From NCBI GenBank assembly GCA_002279765.1, contig NCCR01000032.1, forward strand, positions 1 to 60,888: a stretch of 60,888 nucleotides of DNA. Direction: 5' to 3'. Source of the DNA: Verrucomicrobia bacterium 12-59-8. Lineage in GTDB: Bacteria; Verrucomicrobiota; Verrucomicrobiae; Verrucomicrobiales; Verrucomicrobiaceae. Below the pieces are notes generated by a model. It searched no databases, had not been told where the DNA came from, and worked only from the letters and a program-made list of their open reading frames with translations. How positions within the stretch are numbered: the stretch's first letter is position 1; the number at the start of each line of letters is the position of its first letter. Below are positions 9,208 to 16,791 of the stretch, one piece after another. The translations under genes were made by a program, and so were the position numbers.

Positions 9208-10395
9208 ATGCTCTCCAATCACTGCAAGTCTCTGGCTTACCTGCTGCTTATGGCAGGATTGACTGCTTCAGTGTCCGCAGCCGAATCATTCACGGTGGAT
9301 CGCTTCAACTACATCCTCGGCACCCAGGCCATCGGCGGCAAATATCAGTTCAAAAGCCAGGATCCTTTGGTGGAATCTGCCGAGGTCATCCATGCTATGG
9401 GGGCGAGCTGCATGAAGTTCGACCTGCGGCCCATACCGAAGCAATACCCGGGCATCCATTCTCTAGTGGAACTGGCCCGCGACGAGCCCGCCCACCGCAA
9501 GGTGCTGGACATGCCCTTTGCCAATTACCAGCTGTGGGCGGAACCCTTTGCGGGCACCTCGTGGAAGCAGGGTTTCTCCAAAACTCACGCGGAGCTGGAG
9601 TATCAGGAAATGTACGACCTCGTGGTGCATCTGCTGAAAACCTACAGCGGCACCGGCAAGACCTTCTATCTCGGGCACTGGGAGGGAGACAACCTCCTGC
9701 GCGGCAGCATCAGCAAAGCCGCCGACGCCCAAATGACACCTGAACGAGTGCAAGGCATGACCGGCTGGCTGGCCACCCGGCAACGCGCTGTGGACGCTGC
9801 CAAACAAGACACGCCCCATCAGGATGTGCAGGTCTGGCACTACACCGAACTCAACCACCCCACAATCTCCCTGCGCGAAGGGCGCCCAACCTTGGTCAAC
9901 CAGGTACTTCCCCAGGTCCCGGTGGATTTCGTCTCCTACTCAGCTTACGACGTCACGAACGAGCCCAAGCCGGAGGAAATCAAAGCTGTGCTCAGCTACA
10001 TCGAGTCCAAGCTCCTGCCGAAACCGGGCATTCAGGGCAGACGCGTCTTCATCGGTGAATACGGCTACTCGGTGTTTCACAACGGCAAGCCGCACCATTC
10101 GCCGCAGGAGCAGGACCGCCTTTCACGCATCACCATTCAGGCCGCCCTGGAATGGGGCTGCCCCTTCATCCTCTATTGGGAACTGTACAACAATGAACTC
10201 GAACCAGATGGCCAGCAACGTGGCTTCTGGATGATCGACGACAAGGGTGCCAAACAGCCGATCTATGAAACCCACCGCCTCTACTACCAGTGGGCGCGGC
10301 GGTTTGTCGCTGAAAGCATCGCACGCACCGGCAAACCTCCCACCGACGCCGAGTTCCGTGCGGCAGCGGCTGAGTATTTCAAATCACAGCGCTAG
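9208..10395 (+). CDS. Putative secreted glycoside hydrolase (TIM barrel, clan GH-A-like)
   Basis: A 395-residue protein with a signal peptide ending SVSAAES. I chose the ATG at 9208 over the longer frame from 9148, because the longer frame adds 20 polar residues and runs into the divergent gene. The body looks like a beta/alpha barrel. Candidate acid residues lie in HYTELNHP (mid-protein) and IGEYGYS (later strand), followed by an LYWELYNNE strand, matching the strand-4 and strand-7 glutamates of clan GH-A. I cannot assign a GH family number. It is divergent from a PSD1 gene and convergent with an SGNH hydrolase gene (4-base gap). Confidence 0.72.
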   Translation: MLSNHCKSLAYLLLMAGLTASVSAAESFTVDRFNYILGTQAIGGKYQFKSQDPLVESAEVIHAMGASCMKFDLRPIPKQYPGIHSLVELARDEPAHRKVLDMPFANYQLWAEPFAGTSWKQGFSKTHAELEYQEMYDLVVHLLKTYSGTGKTFYLGHWEGDNLLRGSISKAADAQMTPERVQGMTGWLATRQRAVDAAKQDTPHQDVQVWHYTELNHPTISLREGRPTLVNQVLPQVPVDFVSYSAYDVTNEPKPEEIKAVLSYIESKLLPKPGIQGRRVFIGEYGYSVFHNGKPHHSPQEQDRLSRITIQAALEWGCPFILYWELYNNELEPDGQQRGFWMIDDKGAKQPIYETHRLYYQWARRFVAESIARTGKPPTDAEFRAAAAEYFKSQR

Positions 10396-10399
10396 AAAC

Positions 10400-11062
10400 T
10401 CAAGGCAGCGCCTTCACCAAGGCCGCAGCGATGGACGCCATCCCTTTGTCGCCTGGATGATTCGCCACGCCCGCGTGTTTGTAAGGACGCTCCGAGCGTG
10501 CGTAGTTCGCTTCATCTTTGCTCAGGCTGCTGATGTTGACGTAAATGCCATCCACGCCGGCGCAGGCTTGCTGCAGAGCTTCGTCCTTCGCTGCGTTCGC
10601 CCAAAAACAACTGCGCACGAGGATGGCGGGTTGTCGCTCACCTTTGAGAGAACGCAGCAAGGCAGTCACGCTGGACTGCAGCTTGGTCTTGTCCTCGGCT
10701 GTCTTCAGGCCCGGCACGTTCTCGCCGATGGCGAGGATGATCAGGTCAGCCTTAAACTCGATGGCATCCTTCATTTTGGCTGCGAAGTCGTAGCCTGTGT
10801 AAGCGCGCTCAAAGTCGGCGATGTTCTTCACCATCACCTCGGGTGCAGCGCCTGCTTTTTCCGTCAGAGCCTTGGTGACGAGGTGTACATAGTCGGTTGC
10901 CTCGGCAGACGCCGCCATGCCCCAGTTGCCGGACCAGTCGATGTCAGCCTTTGGGCCATGCTTGGTGATGCTGTTGCCGAGGAAGAGAACCTTGCTTTGC
11001 GCAGATGCGTGAACTGTGGCGCAAACAAAGACGAGGGTGAGGAAGAGACGATGACAGGTCAT
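10400..11062 (-). CDS. SGNH/GDSL-type hydrolase, secreted
   Basis: A 220-residue protein with a signal peptide ending SAQS. Block I is FLGNSITKHGP (nucleophile Ser), block III is LAIGENVPG, and block V has HPGDKGM with the catalytic His. The Asn of the classical GxND block is replaced by the GEN arrangement. This family includes acetyl-xylan and other carbohydrate esterases and acylhydrolases; the precise ester is unknown. The product should act outside the cytoplasm. The gene faces the glycosidase-like gene, and the stop codons are 4 bases apart. Confidence 0.85.
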   Translation of the reverse strand: MTCHRLFLTLVFVCATVHASAQSKVLFLGNSITKHGPKADIDWSGNWGMAASAEATDYVHLVTKALTEKAGAAPEVMVKNIADFERAYTGYDFAAKMKDAIEFKADLIILAIGENVPGLKTAEDKTKLQSSVTALLRSLKGERQPAILVRSCFWANAAKDEALQQACAGVDGIYVNISSLSKDEANYARSERPYKHAGVANHPGDKGMASIAAALVKALP

Positions 11063-11085
11063 AGGGATGGATGGTGAAAATGGGG

Positions 11086-12896
11086 TTACTGAAAAGGCGG
11101 CTGCATCACCCAGTCCCAGCGATCGCCAGCCTGACTGAGCTGAGGTTCGAGATCTTGCTCTCTGAGGAGCCGCTGACGGATCAGCTTTTGCAGGACATTT
11201 TTCACCTGGGACAGATAGACCTCGCGGGATGCATATCGTTCCGCCAACGCTGGACGAGGATCATGCGCCGCTTCGCGTTGTTCACGTGTGGCAGCAAAGG
11301 GAACCCAGGCACCGCGCAGCAGCACAGGCTCCAGCGGTGAGCCCATCGAAGCCGCGCGAAACACCCATCCAGTTGCCGTGCCCAATGGAACCGCCACATC
11401 CGGCATGCGGACGCCAGCGATGTCATTGCCGTCCGTATCCACCTGCGGCACCAACAGCGGCAGTTCCTCAGCAGCCTCGGATCTCCCATGCCGGGGATGG
11501 TGGGAAAACGCACCTCTGCAACCGGCACGAGCGTGCCGTCTCCGAGTGTCGGATACACACTTGGCGGCGGAGCGATACCCTCCGTCACCCAGCGATGCAT
11601 CGCTAGCCGCAGCGCGGTGAGCACAGCGCTGGCATTGACGGGATTGGCCAGCGGCGCGTCCTTGGCCTGCGCAGTTGGTGGGAAATTCGATGCGCCATGC
11701 TGCGTGCCTGCGAAGAAGTAGGAACGCACATTTTCCGGAAATGAAATGTCCTTGGTCCCGTCTGGAGTCGTGTGCGTCAGCGCCGCCACACGACCCGCCC
11801 CCCAGTATTCAGCGGCGGTGTTCGTGTAGAAAATTTTGGGCGGGTGTTTCACCCGTGCGTTGTCCAGAATACCTTCCGCATGACCGCTCGCAGGATCAAC
11901 CTGGACATTGTCTGCAAAAGGATATGAAGCCGTATAAAAGCCCGCCACAGCGCGTGGGGTGGACCAGCGCTGATTCAGCACCAGACGACCTGCGCCGGCC
12001 ACATGGGCCATCACACCGTCCAGCGTCTGGCGGTCCTGCTCGTCTGTATTGAAACCGAGATAAACGAAGTCGCGCAAAAAGCGTCCGCACTGCGAGGAGC
12101 CCAACGCATACGCATGCTTGATCGGTGCCAGTGAGCTTGCATCATGCTTCAGCCAGGCCACCGCATCGCGAATGGCTGCATAGCCAAGCCCGGCCAACGG
12201 CGGTGCTTCGGCCAGATAGAAAATTTCATACGTTTTCCCTGGCTCAAACCCACCCTCCAGATGGAGGCGGTTGTCCTTCAAGCTCCACGATTTTCGCGGA
12301 ATCTCAGCCCCCCCGGGATAAGCCATGCGCGTCCGCACGATCAAACGGCTTCCTGGACCATCCACGTCCACAGGTGGAAAGCTCGCCAAATCCGTGAGCG
12401 TTTGTGCATCCGCAGGCTTGTCCGGCGTGAAGGAGGCGCTCACCTGACCGCGAATCGCACTGCCATCCTTGTTTCGTGCTGATGGCACCTTGATGCTCAT
12501 TTTGCCAGGCTGCGCAGGCACATCAAACTCCCAGCCGACATTCAGCACGGTGAAGCCATTCTTAACGATCCAATCGCTCACGCCCGCTTTGCCGCCTCGA
12601 TTCGGGATCTCCACCCAAGCAGCGCCATTGCCGCGCGCTACGTCCTTTGGCCTCAAGAGAATCATGTCCGAAGAAAAGCTGACCTTGCCGGCCGCATTGA
12701 CCGGAGCCAGCCCCACATCAGCGATGATGGCATTGCCGGGCAAGGAGGGGTCGATTTCGAAATGCAGTCGTCCGACGATTTGCTCATAGCCGGTCGTTCC
12801 CACGTCCGAACGCTCTGACACCTCGACTCGCACAACGGCGGCGTGAGTGGCGCAGGCAGCTAGTAGGAAAAGGGAAAGTCGCGGAAGGAAAGACAT
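11086..12896 (-). pseudogene. Alpha/beta hydrolase domain protein (Abhydrolase_10 type), frameshifted
   Basis: From the ATG at 12896 the frame encodes a signal peptide and an alpha/beta hydrolase resembling Abhydrolase_10: GTTGYEQIVG, LNVGWEFD, a nucleophile region GSSQCGRFLRDFVY and HRWVTEGIAPPPS. After FPTIPGMGD (about 11480) the frame becomes arginine- and tryptophan-rich nonsense. The family's C-terminal sequence resumes in another frame: LPLLVPQVDTDGND, AVPLGTATGWV, WVPFAATREQREA and DPRPALAERY, up to a stop at 11086. Joining the two frames still leaves the segment between IPG and LVPQVD shorter than I expect for the family, by perhaps 20-30 residues. A deletion with frameshift, or an assembly error, would explain it. 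The signal peptide and both halves are otherwise well conserved, so the damage is recent. Confidence 0.78.
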
Positions 12897-12942
12897 CGTA
12901 TTGATACAGCACCGATTTCTGTTTTTAGCAGCAACATCATCT

Positions 12943-12952
12943 CACGATCGTG
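12943..12952. promoter_or_regulatory. Perfect 10-bp palindrome upstream of the alpha/beta hydrolase gene
   Basis: The sequence CACGATCGTG is a perfect palindrome lying 47 bases before the hydrolase start codon at 12896 and just after the end of the gluconate-dehydrogenase-like gene. It could be an operator; nothing else supports this. Confidence 0.25.
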
Positions 12953-12969
12953 GGTGGATTCGCAAAAAG

Positions 12970-13614
12970 TCACGCGAGACCCACATGCTTCAGCGCTTCG
13001 ATGGGTGGCCCTTCGAAGGCACCGGAGGGCATGTTGCCGACGTAGCCGATGGCCTTCATGCCTTCGGGGGTGGTGTAGTAGCCGCCAGCGGTGAGGTCAC
13101 GGAAGCGTTTGAAGAACGACACATGCTTTTTGTACTCGGGCTGCGGTTTGGCGGCAGCGAGATCGCTGCAGATGGCGGTTTGTGCCTCGAGTGCGAGATC
13201 GGCGAAGGCTTTGACAAAACGATTTTTTGATTCCTGATCGATCCATTGCAGACCTTCGAGCACGAGACGTCGATCTCCTGCCTGCGCGGGATAGGGAGAG
13301 CTGATCCATTCGTCTATGAAGTCCGGTACCCCGAGAGCCGAGGCGCTGGGTGAGTTTTCATCCGCAGGCATGATGACATCGCACAGGGAGATCGTCGTGC
13401 GGCGCTGGGGCTCCGTCAACGTGAGCGGCCAGACATCGCCGGGCTTGTACACCTTCACCATGACGGGATCAGGCCCGTAGCCCTGGGCTTTGATGGGGCT
13501 AATCTCAGCCGCGAAGAGATTCGGGTCGCGCACGGCCATGGTCGCCGTGGCGGTGAGCATCCATTGCAGAGCCTTGCGGCGGTCCATGCGTGGGAGGTCG
13601 TCGGGAGTGCTCAT
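12970..13614 (-). CDS. Gluconate 2-dehydrogenase subunit 3-like protein, Tat signal
   Basis: A 214-residue protein with a twin-arginine-like leader (MDRRKALQWML). The body matches the small subunit 3 that accompanies membrane-linked GMC dehydrogenases: SLCDVIMPADENSPSA, FIDEWISSPYP, and the closing GYVGNMPSGAFEGPP. The subunit has no known cofactor and is thought to help export or stability of the flavoprotein. The ATG at 13614 overlaps the TGA of the GMC gene by one base (TGATG), which fixes the start and indicates coupled translation. It is the last gene of the string that begins with the GntR regulator at 24234. Confidence 0.87.
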   Translation of the reverse strand: MSTPDDLPRMDRRKALQWMLTATATMAVRDPNLFAAEISPIKAQGYGPDPVMVKVYKPGDVWPLTLTEPQRRTTISLCDVIMPADENSPSASALGVPDFIDEWISSPYPAQAGDRRLVLEGLQWIDQESKNRFVKAFADLALEAQTAICSDLAAAKPQPEYKKHVSFFKRFRDLTAGGYYTTPEGMKAIGYVGNMPSGAFEGPPIEALKHVGLA

Positions 13615-15425
13615 CAGATGTTTCCTTTTTTCATTTCGTCCATCAGGTGGTCTGCCATTCGCCATGCGAGCGCCATGATCGTGAGCGTGGGGTTCTTGTC
13701 CGCCGTGCTGGCAAAGGGGGCACCATCGGCGAGGAAGAGGTTCTTCACATCCCAGGTCTGGCTCCACGGGTTCGAAACCGAGGACTCGCGGTCAGCACCC
13801 ATGATCGCACCGCCGACCTCATGAATCACTTCGCCACCGCGTTTGATCAGCTTGGCTGCATCCGCATCGGCTTTCGCTGAGACTTTGCCACCCATGGCTT
13901 CAAGCAATTCGCGAATGTGCTGCTGCTGATGGCGTACCTGGTTGAGTTCGAAATCCGTCCACTTCCAATGGAAGCGCAGTACTGGGATGCCCCACTGATC
14001 CTTCAACTCGGGGTCAAGCTCGCAGAAAGAGCCGTCATTGGGCAGCATCGTTCCCTGCGCGCCAAAACCCAAACTGCTGCCATAGTAGCGCCGTGCTTCT
14101 TGTTTGAGCTTCGCGCCAAACAGCACGCCTTCGTGGTCTAGCTTGCTGTCGATCCCGTTCAGCACCGTCAGCGATGGCATTTGCCGACCGCTGGTGAACT
14201 CCAGATGATAGCCGCCGGGAAAGCCGAGTTCGCCTTTGCCATTCTGCGCATGCCGCGTCCACGGCACGTAAGCGTGAGGACCGCCTGCACCGTCTTCATT
14301 GTGAATCGGCATTCCCTCAAAGGCTGGAATGTATGCACTGAGACTGCTCGATACCGAATCCGTGACGTATTTGCCCACCTTGCCGCTGGAATTCGCAAGG
14401 CCATGTGGGAAGGCATTCGACTTCGAGTTCAGCAGCAGACGCACCGATTCCTGCGAACTCGCCGCGAGCACCACGGCACGGCCTTTGACATGACCTTCGC
14501 TGCCGTCTGTTTTGTTGATGAAGGTGATGCCTGTGGCTCTGCCCTGTTTGTCGAGCGTGACCTCACGAGCCATCGCATTCGGCAGAATGTCGAGGTTTCC
14601 TGTGGCCAGAGCGGGCCGCAGGTGCACCGTTTGCGAATCGTAGTTTGCCCGGATCGCGCAGCCGCGATGACAGTCAGTTGCCCAAAAGCAGGGTGACCGC
14701 GTGCGCATGGAGTCGGCCAGGATTCCCTGCGCCTTCGCATTACCGGGGTGCAGCTTGGCTGGCAGAGTGTCCGCATCCTGCGGCTTCGTCAGCACCGCGC
14801 GATGAATCGAGGTCACATGCGCGCCTACCTTCTTGCCGTGCTTCTGCGCATAGAGTTCTCCCACCCGCAACTTGGGCGCTGGTTGCAATACACCCGGCGA
14901 TGAATTCGGCGAATTTTCCAATCCTTCGTTTGTGCCGAACACGCCGATCAGCATCTCCACCTTGTCGTAGTAAGGCGCGATGTCGTCATAGCCAATCGGC
15001 CAGTCGAAACCGAGATCAAAGCGAGTGCGCGGTTTGAAATCATACGGCCCGTTGCGTAGAGTGATGCGTCCCCAGTGGTTGGTGCGCCCGCCCATCATGC
15101 GCTGCCGCCACCAGCGAAACTGGTCTGCCGGCTCCTTGCCGGCATTCGTGTAGGGCTCGCCGGGAATGTCCCAGCCACTGTTGATAGAGCAGTCGTGGAA
15201 GCCATACTGCTTGTCCGGCGTCTTCTCTCCGCGCAGGGGCGCTTGGCTCGGCAGTTGCAGCATCGCCACCTCGGACTGCACATCAAAGGAACGCCCTGCT
15301 TCCAAAATGAGAACCTTCAGGCCCTCCATCGTCAGCGTGTAAGCCGTCTGCCCGCCACCAGCCCCCGAACCAACGATGACCACGTCATAGGAATCCTGAA
15401 GCTTGTCGGAGGTGATAATCGGCAT
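13614..15425 (-). CDS. GMC-family FAD oxidoreductase (gluconate/sugar dehydrogenase-like large subunit)
   Basis: A 603-residue flavoprotein. The FAD-binding motif VVIVGSGAGGG lies at about residues 14-24, followed by ILEAGRS and MMGGRTNHWG. A C-terminal GMC_oxred_C region contains HEVGGAIMGAD, LFLADGAPFASTADKNPTLTIMALAWR and the usual Asn/His environment. The start at 15425 was chosen because the longer frame overlaps the upstream DUF1552 gene and adds unrelated sequence. No own signal peptide is seen; the partner subunit 3 carries a Tat-like leader, so export as a complex is plausible. Members oxidise sugars, sugar acids or alcohols and pass electrons to cytochromes. The substrate here is unknown. 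Confidence 0.9.
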   Translation of the reverse strand: MPIITSDKLQDSYDVVIVGSGAGGGQTAYTLTMEGLKVLILEAGRSFDVQSEVAMLQLPSQAPLRGEKTPDKQYGFHDCSINSGWDIPGEPYTNAGKEPADQFRWWRQRMMGGRTNHWGRITLRNGPYDFKPRTRFDLGFDWPIGYDDIAPYYDKVEMLIGVFGTNEGLENSPNSSPGVLQPAPKLRVGELYAQKHGKKVGAHVTSIHRAVLTKPQDADTLPAKLHPGNAKAQGILADSMRTRSPCFWATDCHRGCAIRANYDSQTVHLRPALATGNLDILPNAMAREVTLDKQGRATGITFINKTDGSEGHVKGRAVVLAASSQESVRLLLNSKSNAFPHGLANSSGKVGKYVTDSVSSSLSAYIPAFEGMPIHNEDGAGGPHAYVPWTRHAQNGKGELGFPGGYHLEFTSGRQMPSLTVLNGIDSKLDHEGVLFGAKLKQEARRYYGSSLGFGAQGTMLPNDGSFCELDPELKDQWGIPVLRFHWKWTDFELNQVRHQQQHIRELLEAMGGKVSAKADADAAKLIKRGGEVIHEVGGAIMGADRESSVSNPWSQTWDVKNLFLADGAPFASTADKNPTLTIMALAWRMADHLMDEMKKGNI

Positions 15426-15451
15426 AGGTGGGAAAAGGAAACGCGTATTTT

Positions 15452-16783
15452 TCAAACCTCTTCCAGCATCATTTTCGCATCGCCAAAAATCTTCGGATGC
15501 TGGCCCATCCTGTCCATCATCGACATGAAGAGGCGGCACATCTGGCGCTCGGGCTTGTCTTTGTAATCAAGCGCGCGGCCACCCTGGAGCCGTCCGCCAG
15601 CACCGCCGAGAAGGATGACGGGGAGCTGGTCGTTGTCGTGCTTCGCGCCAGCCATCATGCTGGAGCAGTGCATGATCATGGTGTTGTCTAGCAGCGTGCG
15701 CGGCCCCTCCTGAATGGCGTCCAGTTTGCGTGCGAGATAGGCAAGCTGCTCCATGAAGAACTGGTTCACCTTCAGCCAATCTGCTCCATCGCTGTGCGAA
15801 AGCAGATGATGGATCATGTAGTCGATGCCATGACCAGCTTGCTGGACACTCGGCAGATTGGGGAAACGCAGGGCGCTGTGGTCGTTGTTGAGCTTCAGAG
15901 TGGTGATGCGCGTGGTATCGGTCTGAAAACCAAGAACCAGAAGGTCCATCATGAGCCGCATGTGCTCTCCGATGTCCTGCGGGATGCCGTCAGCGGGGCG
16001 TTTGATGTTTGGTTTGTCGAGCGTCGGACGCCAGCCCTGCAGTTCACCACGCTTGCCAGCATTCTCAATGCGCTTCTCCACATCGCGTACGGAATCGAGA
16101 TATTCGTCGAGCTTGCGCTGGTCATTGCGGCTGATCTCGCGCCGCAAATCCTGCGCGTCGGCCAGCACTGCATCCAGCACGCTTTTGTCAGCCGGTGACG
16201 CCTCATCCTTGAACAAACGATCAAAGGCCAGCGCTGGATAAAGTTCCAGCGGCGTCGGTGTCGTCGGCGAGCTCCATGAAATGTGCGAGCTGTAGAGCAT
16301 CGAGTAGTTTTTGTGCACCGATGGATTCGATTTCTCACACGCGAGCACAAGGCTCGGAACCTTGGTGCTGCGGCCATAGGTCTGTGCGAGCACCTGATCA
16401 AAACTCGTACCAGAACGAATCTCTCCGCCCGAGGCAATCGGCGCGCCCGAAAGAATGTTTCCAGTTTGCGACGAATGGATGTTCCCCTTCCGGGCTTCTT
16501 CGTGATACAGGCCACGCACAAAAAGCATCTTCTCACGGAACTCATGCAATGGCTGCAGCACCTTGCCGAGTTCCATCGCCTTCCCCTCCCCCTTGGCCCA
16601 CCACTCCTTCGAGTGGAAGCCGTTGCCCGAAAACGTCACGCACAAACGCACCGGCGCTTCACTGGCCGGCTTGTCACGCTTCGGCACATCTCCCCAGACA
16701 TTGAAGGACTCCAACCATGGCAGGGCCATGGAGACGCCGGTTCCGCGCAGGAAAGTTCGGCGTGAGTAACGGTGTGTGTTCAT
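15452..16783 (-). CDS. DUF1552 protein, Tat signal
   Basis: A 443-residue protein with a Tat leader (SRRTFLRGTGVSMALPWLES). DUF1552 landmarks follow: CVTFSGNGFH, FVRGLYHEEA, SSQTGNILSGAP, SFDQVLAQ, YSMLYSSHISW, DYLDSVRDVEKRIE-like and MDLLVLGFQTDTTR. DUF1552 proteins are distant relatives of the DUF1501/sulfatase-like fold and are nearly always encoded beside a DUF1592-type multidomain cytochrome, as here (8 bases between the genes). The role of the pair is unknown. The GMC gene follows after 26 bases. Confidence 0.92.
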   Translation of the reverse strand: MNTHRYSRRTFLRGTGVSMALPWLESFNVWGDVPKRDKPASEAPVRLCVTFSGNGFHSKEWWAKGEGKAMELGKVLQPLHEFREKMLFVRGLYHEEARKGNIHSSQTGNILSGAPIASGGEIRSGTSFDQVLAQTYGRSTKVPSLVLACEKSNPSVHKNYSMLYSSHISWSSPTTPTPLELYPALAFDRLFKDEASPADKSVLDAVLADAQDLRREISRNDQRKLDEYLDSVRDVEKRIENAGKRGELQGWRPTLDKPNIKRPADGIPQDIGEHMRLMMDLLVLGFQTDTTRITTLKLNNDHSALRFPNLPSVQQAGHGIDYMIHHLLSHSDGADWLKVNQFFMEQLAYLARKLDAIQEGPRTLLDNTMIMHCSSMMAGAKHDNDQLPVILLGGAGGRLQGGRALDYKDKPERQMCRLFMSMMDRMGQHPKIFGDAKMMLEEV

Positions 16784-16791
16784 AAAAAGAT

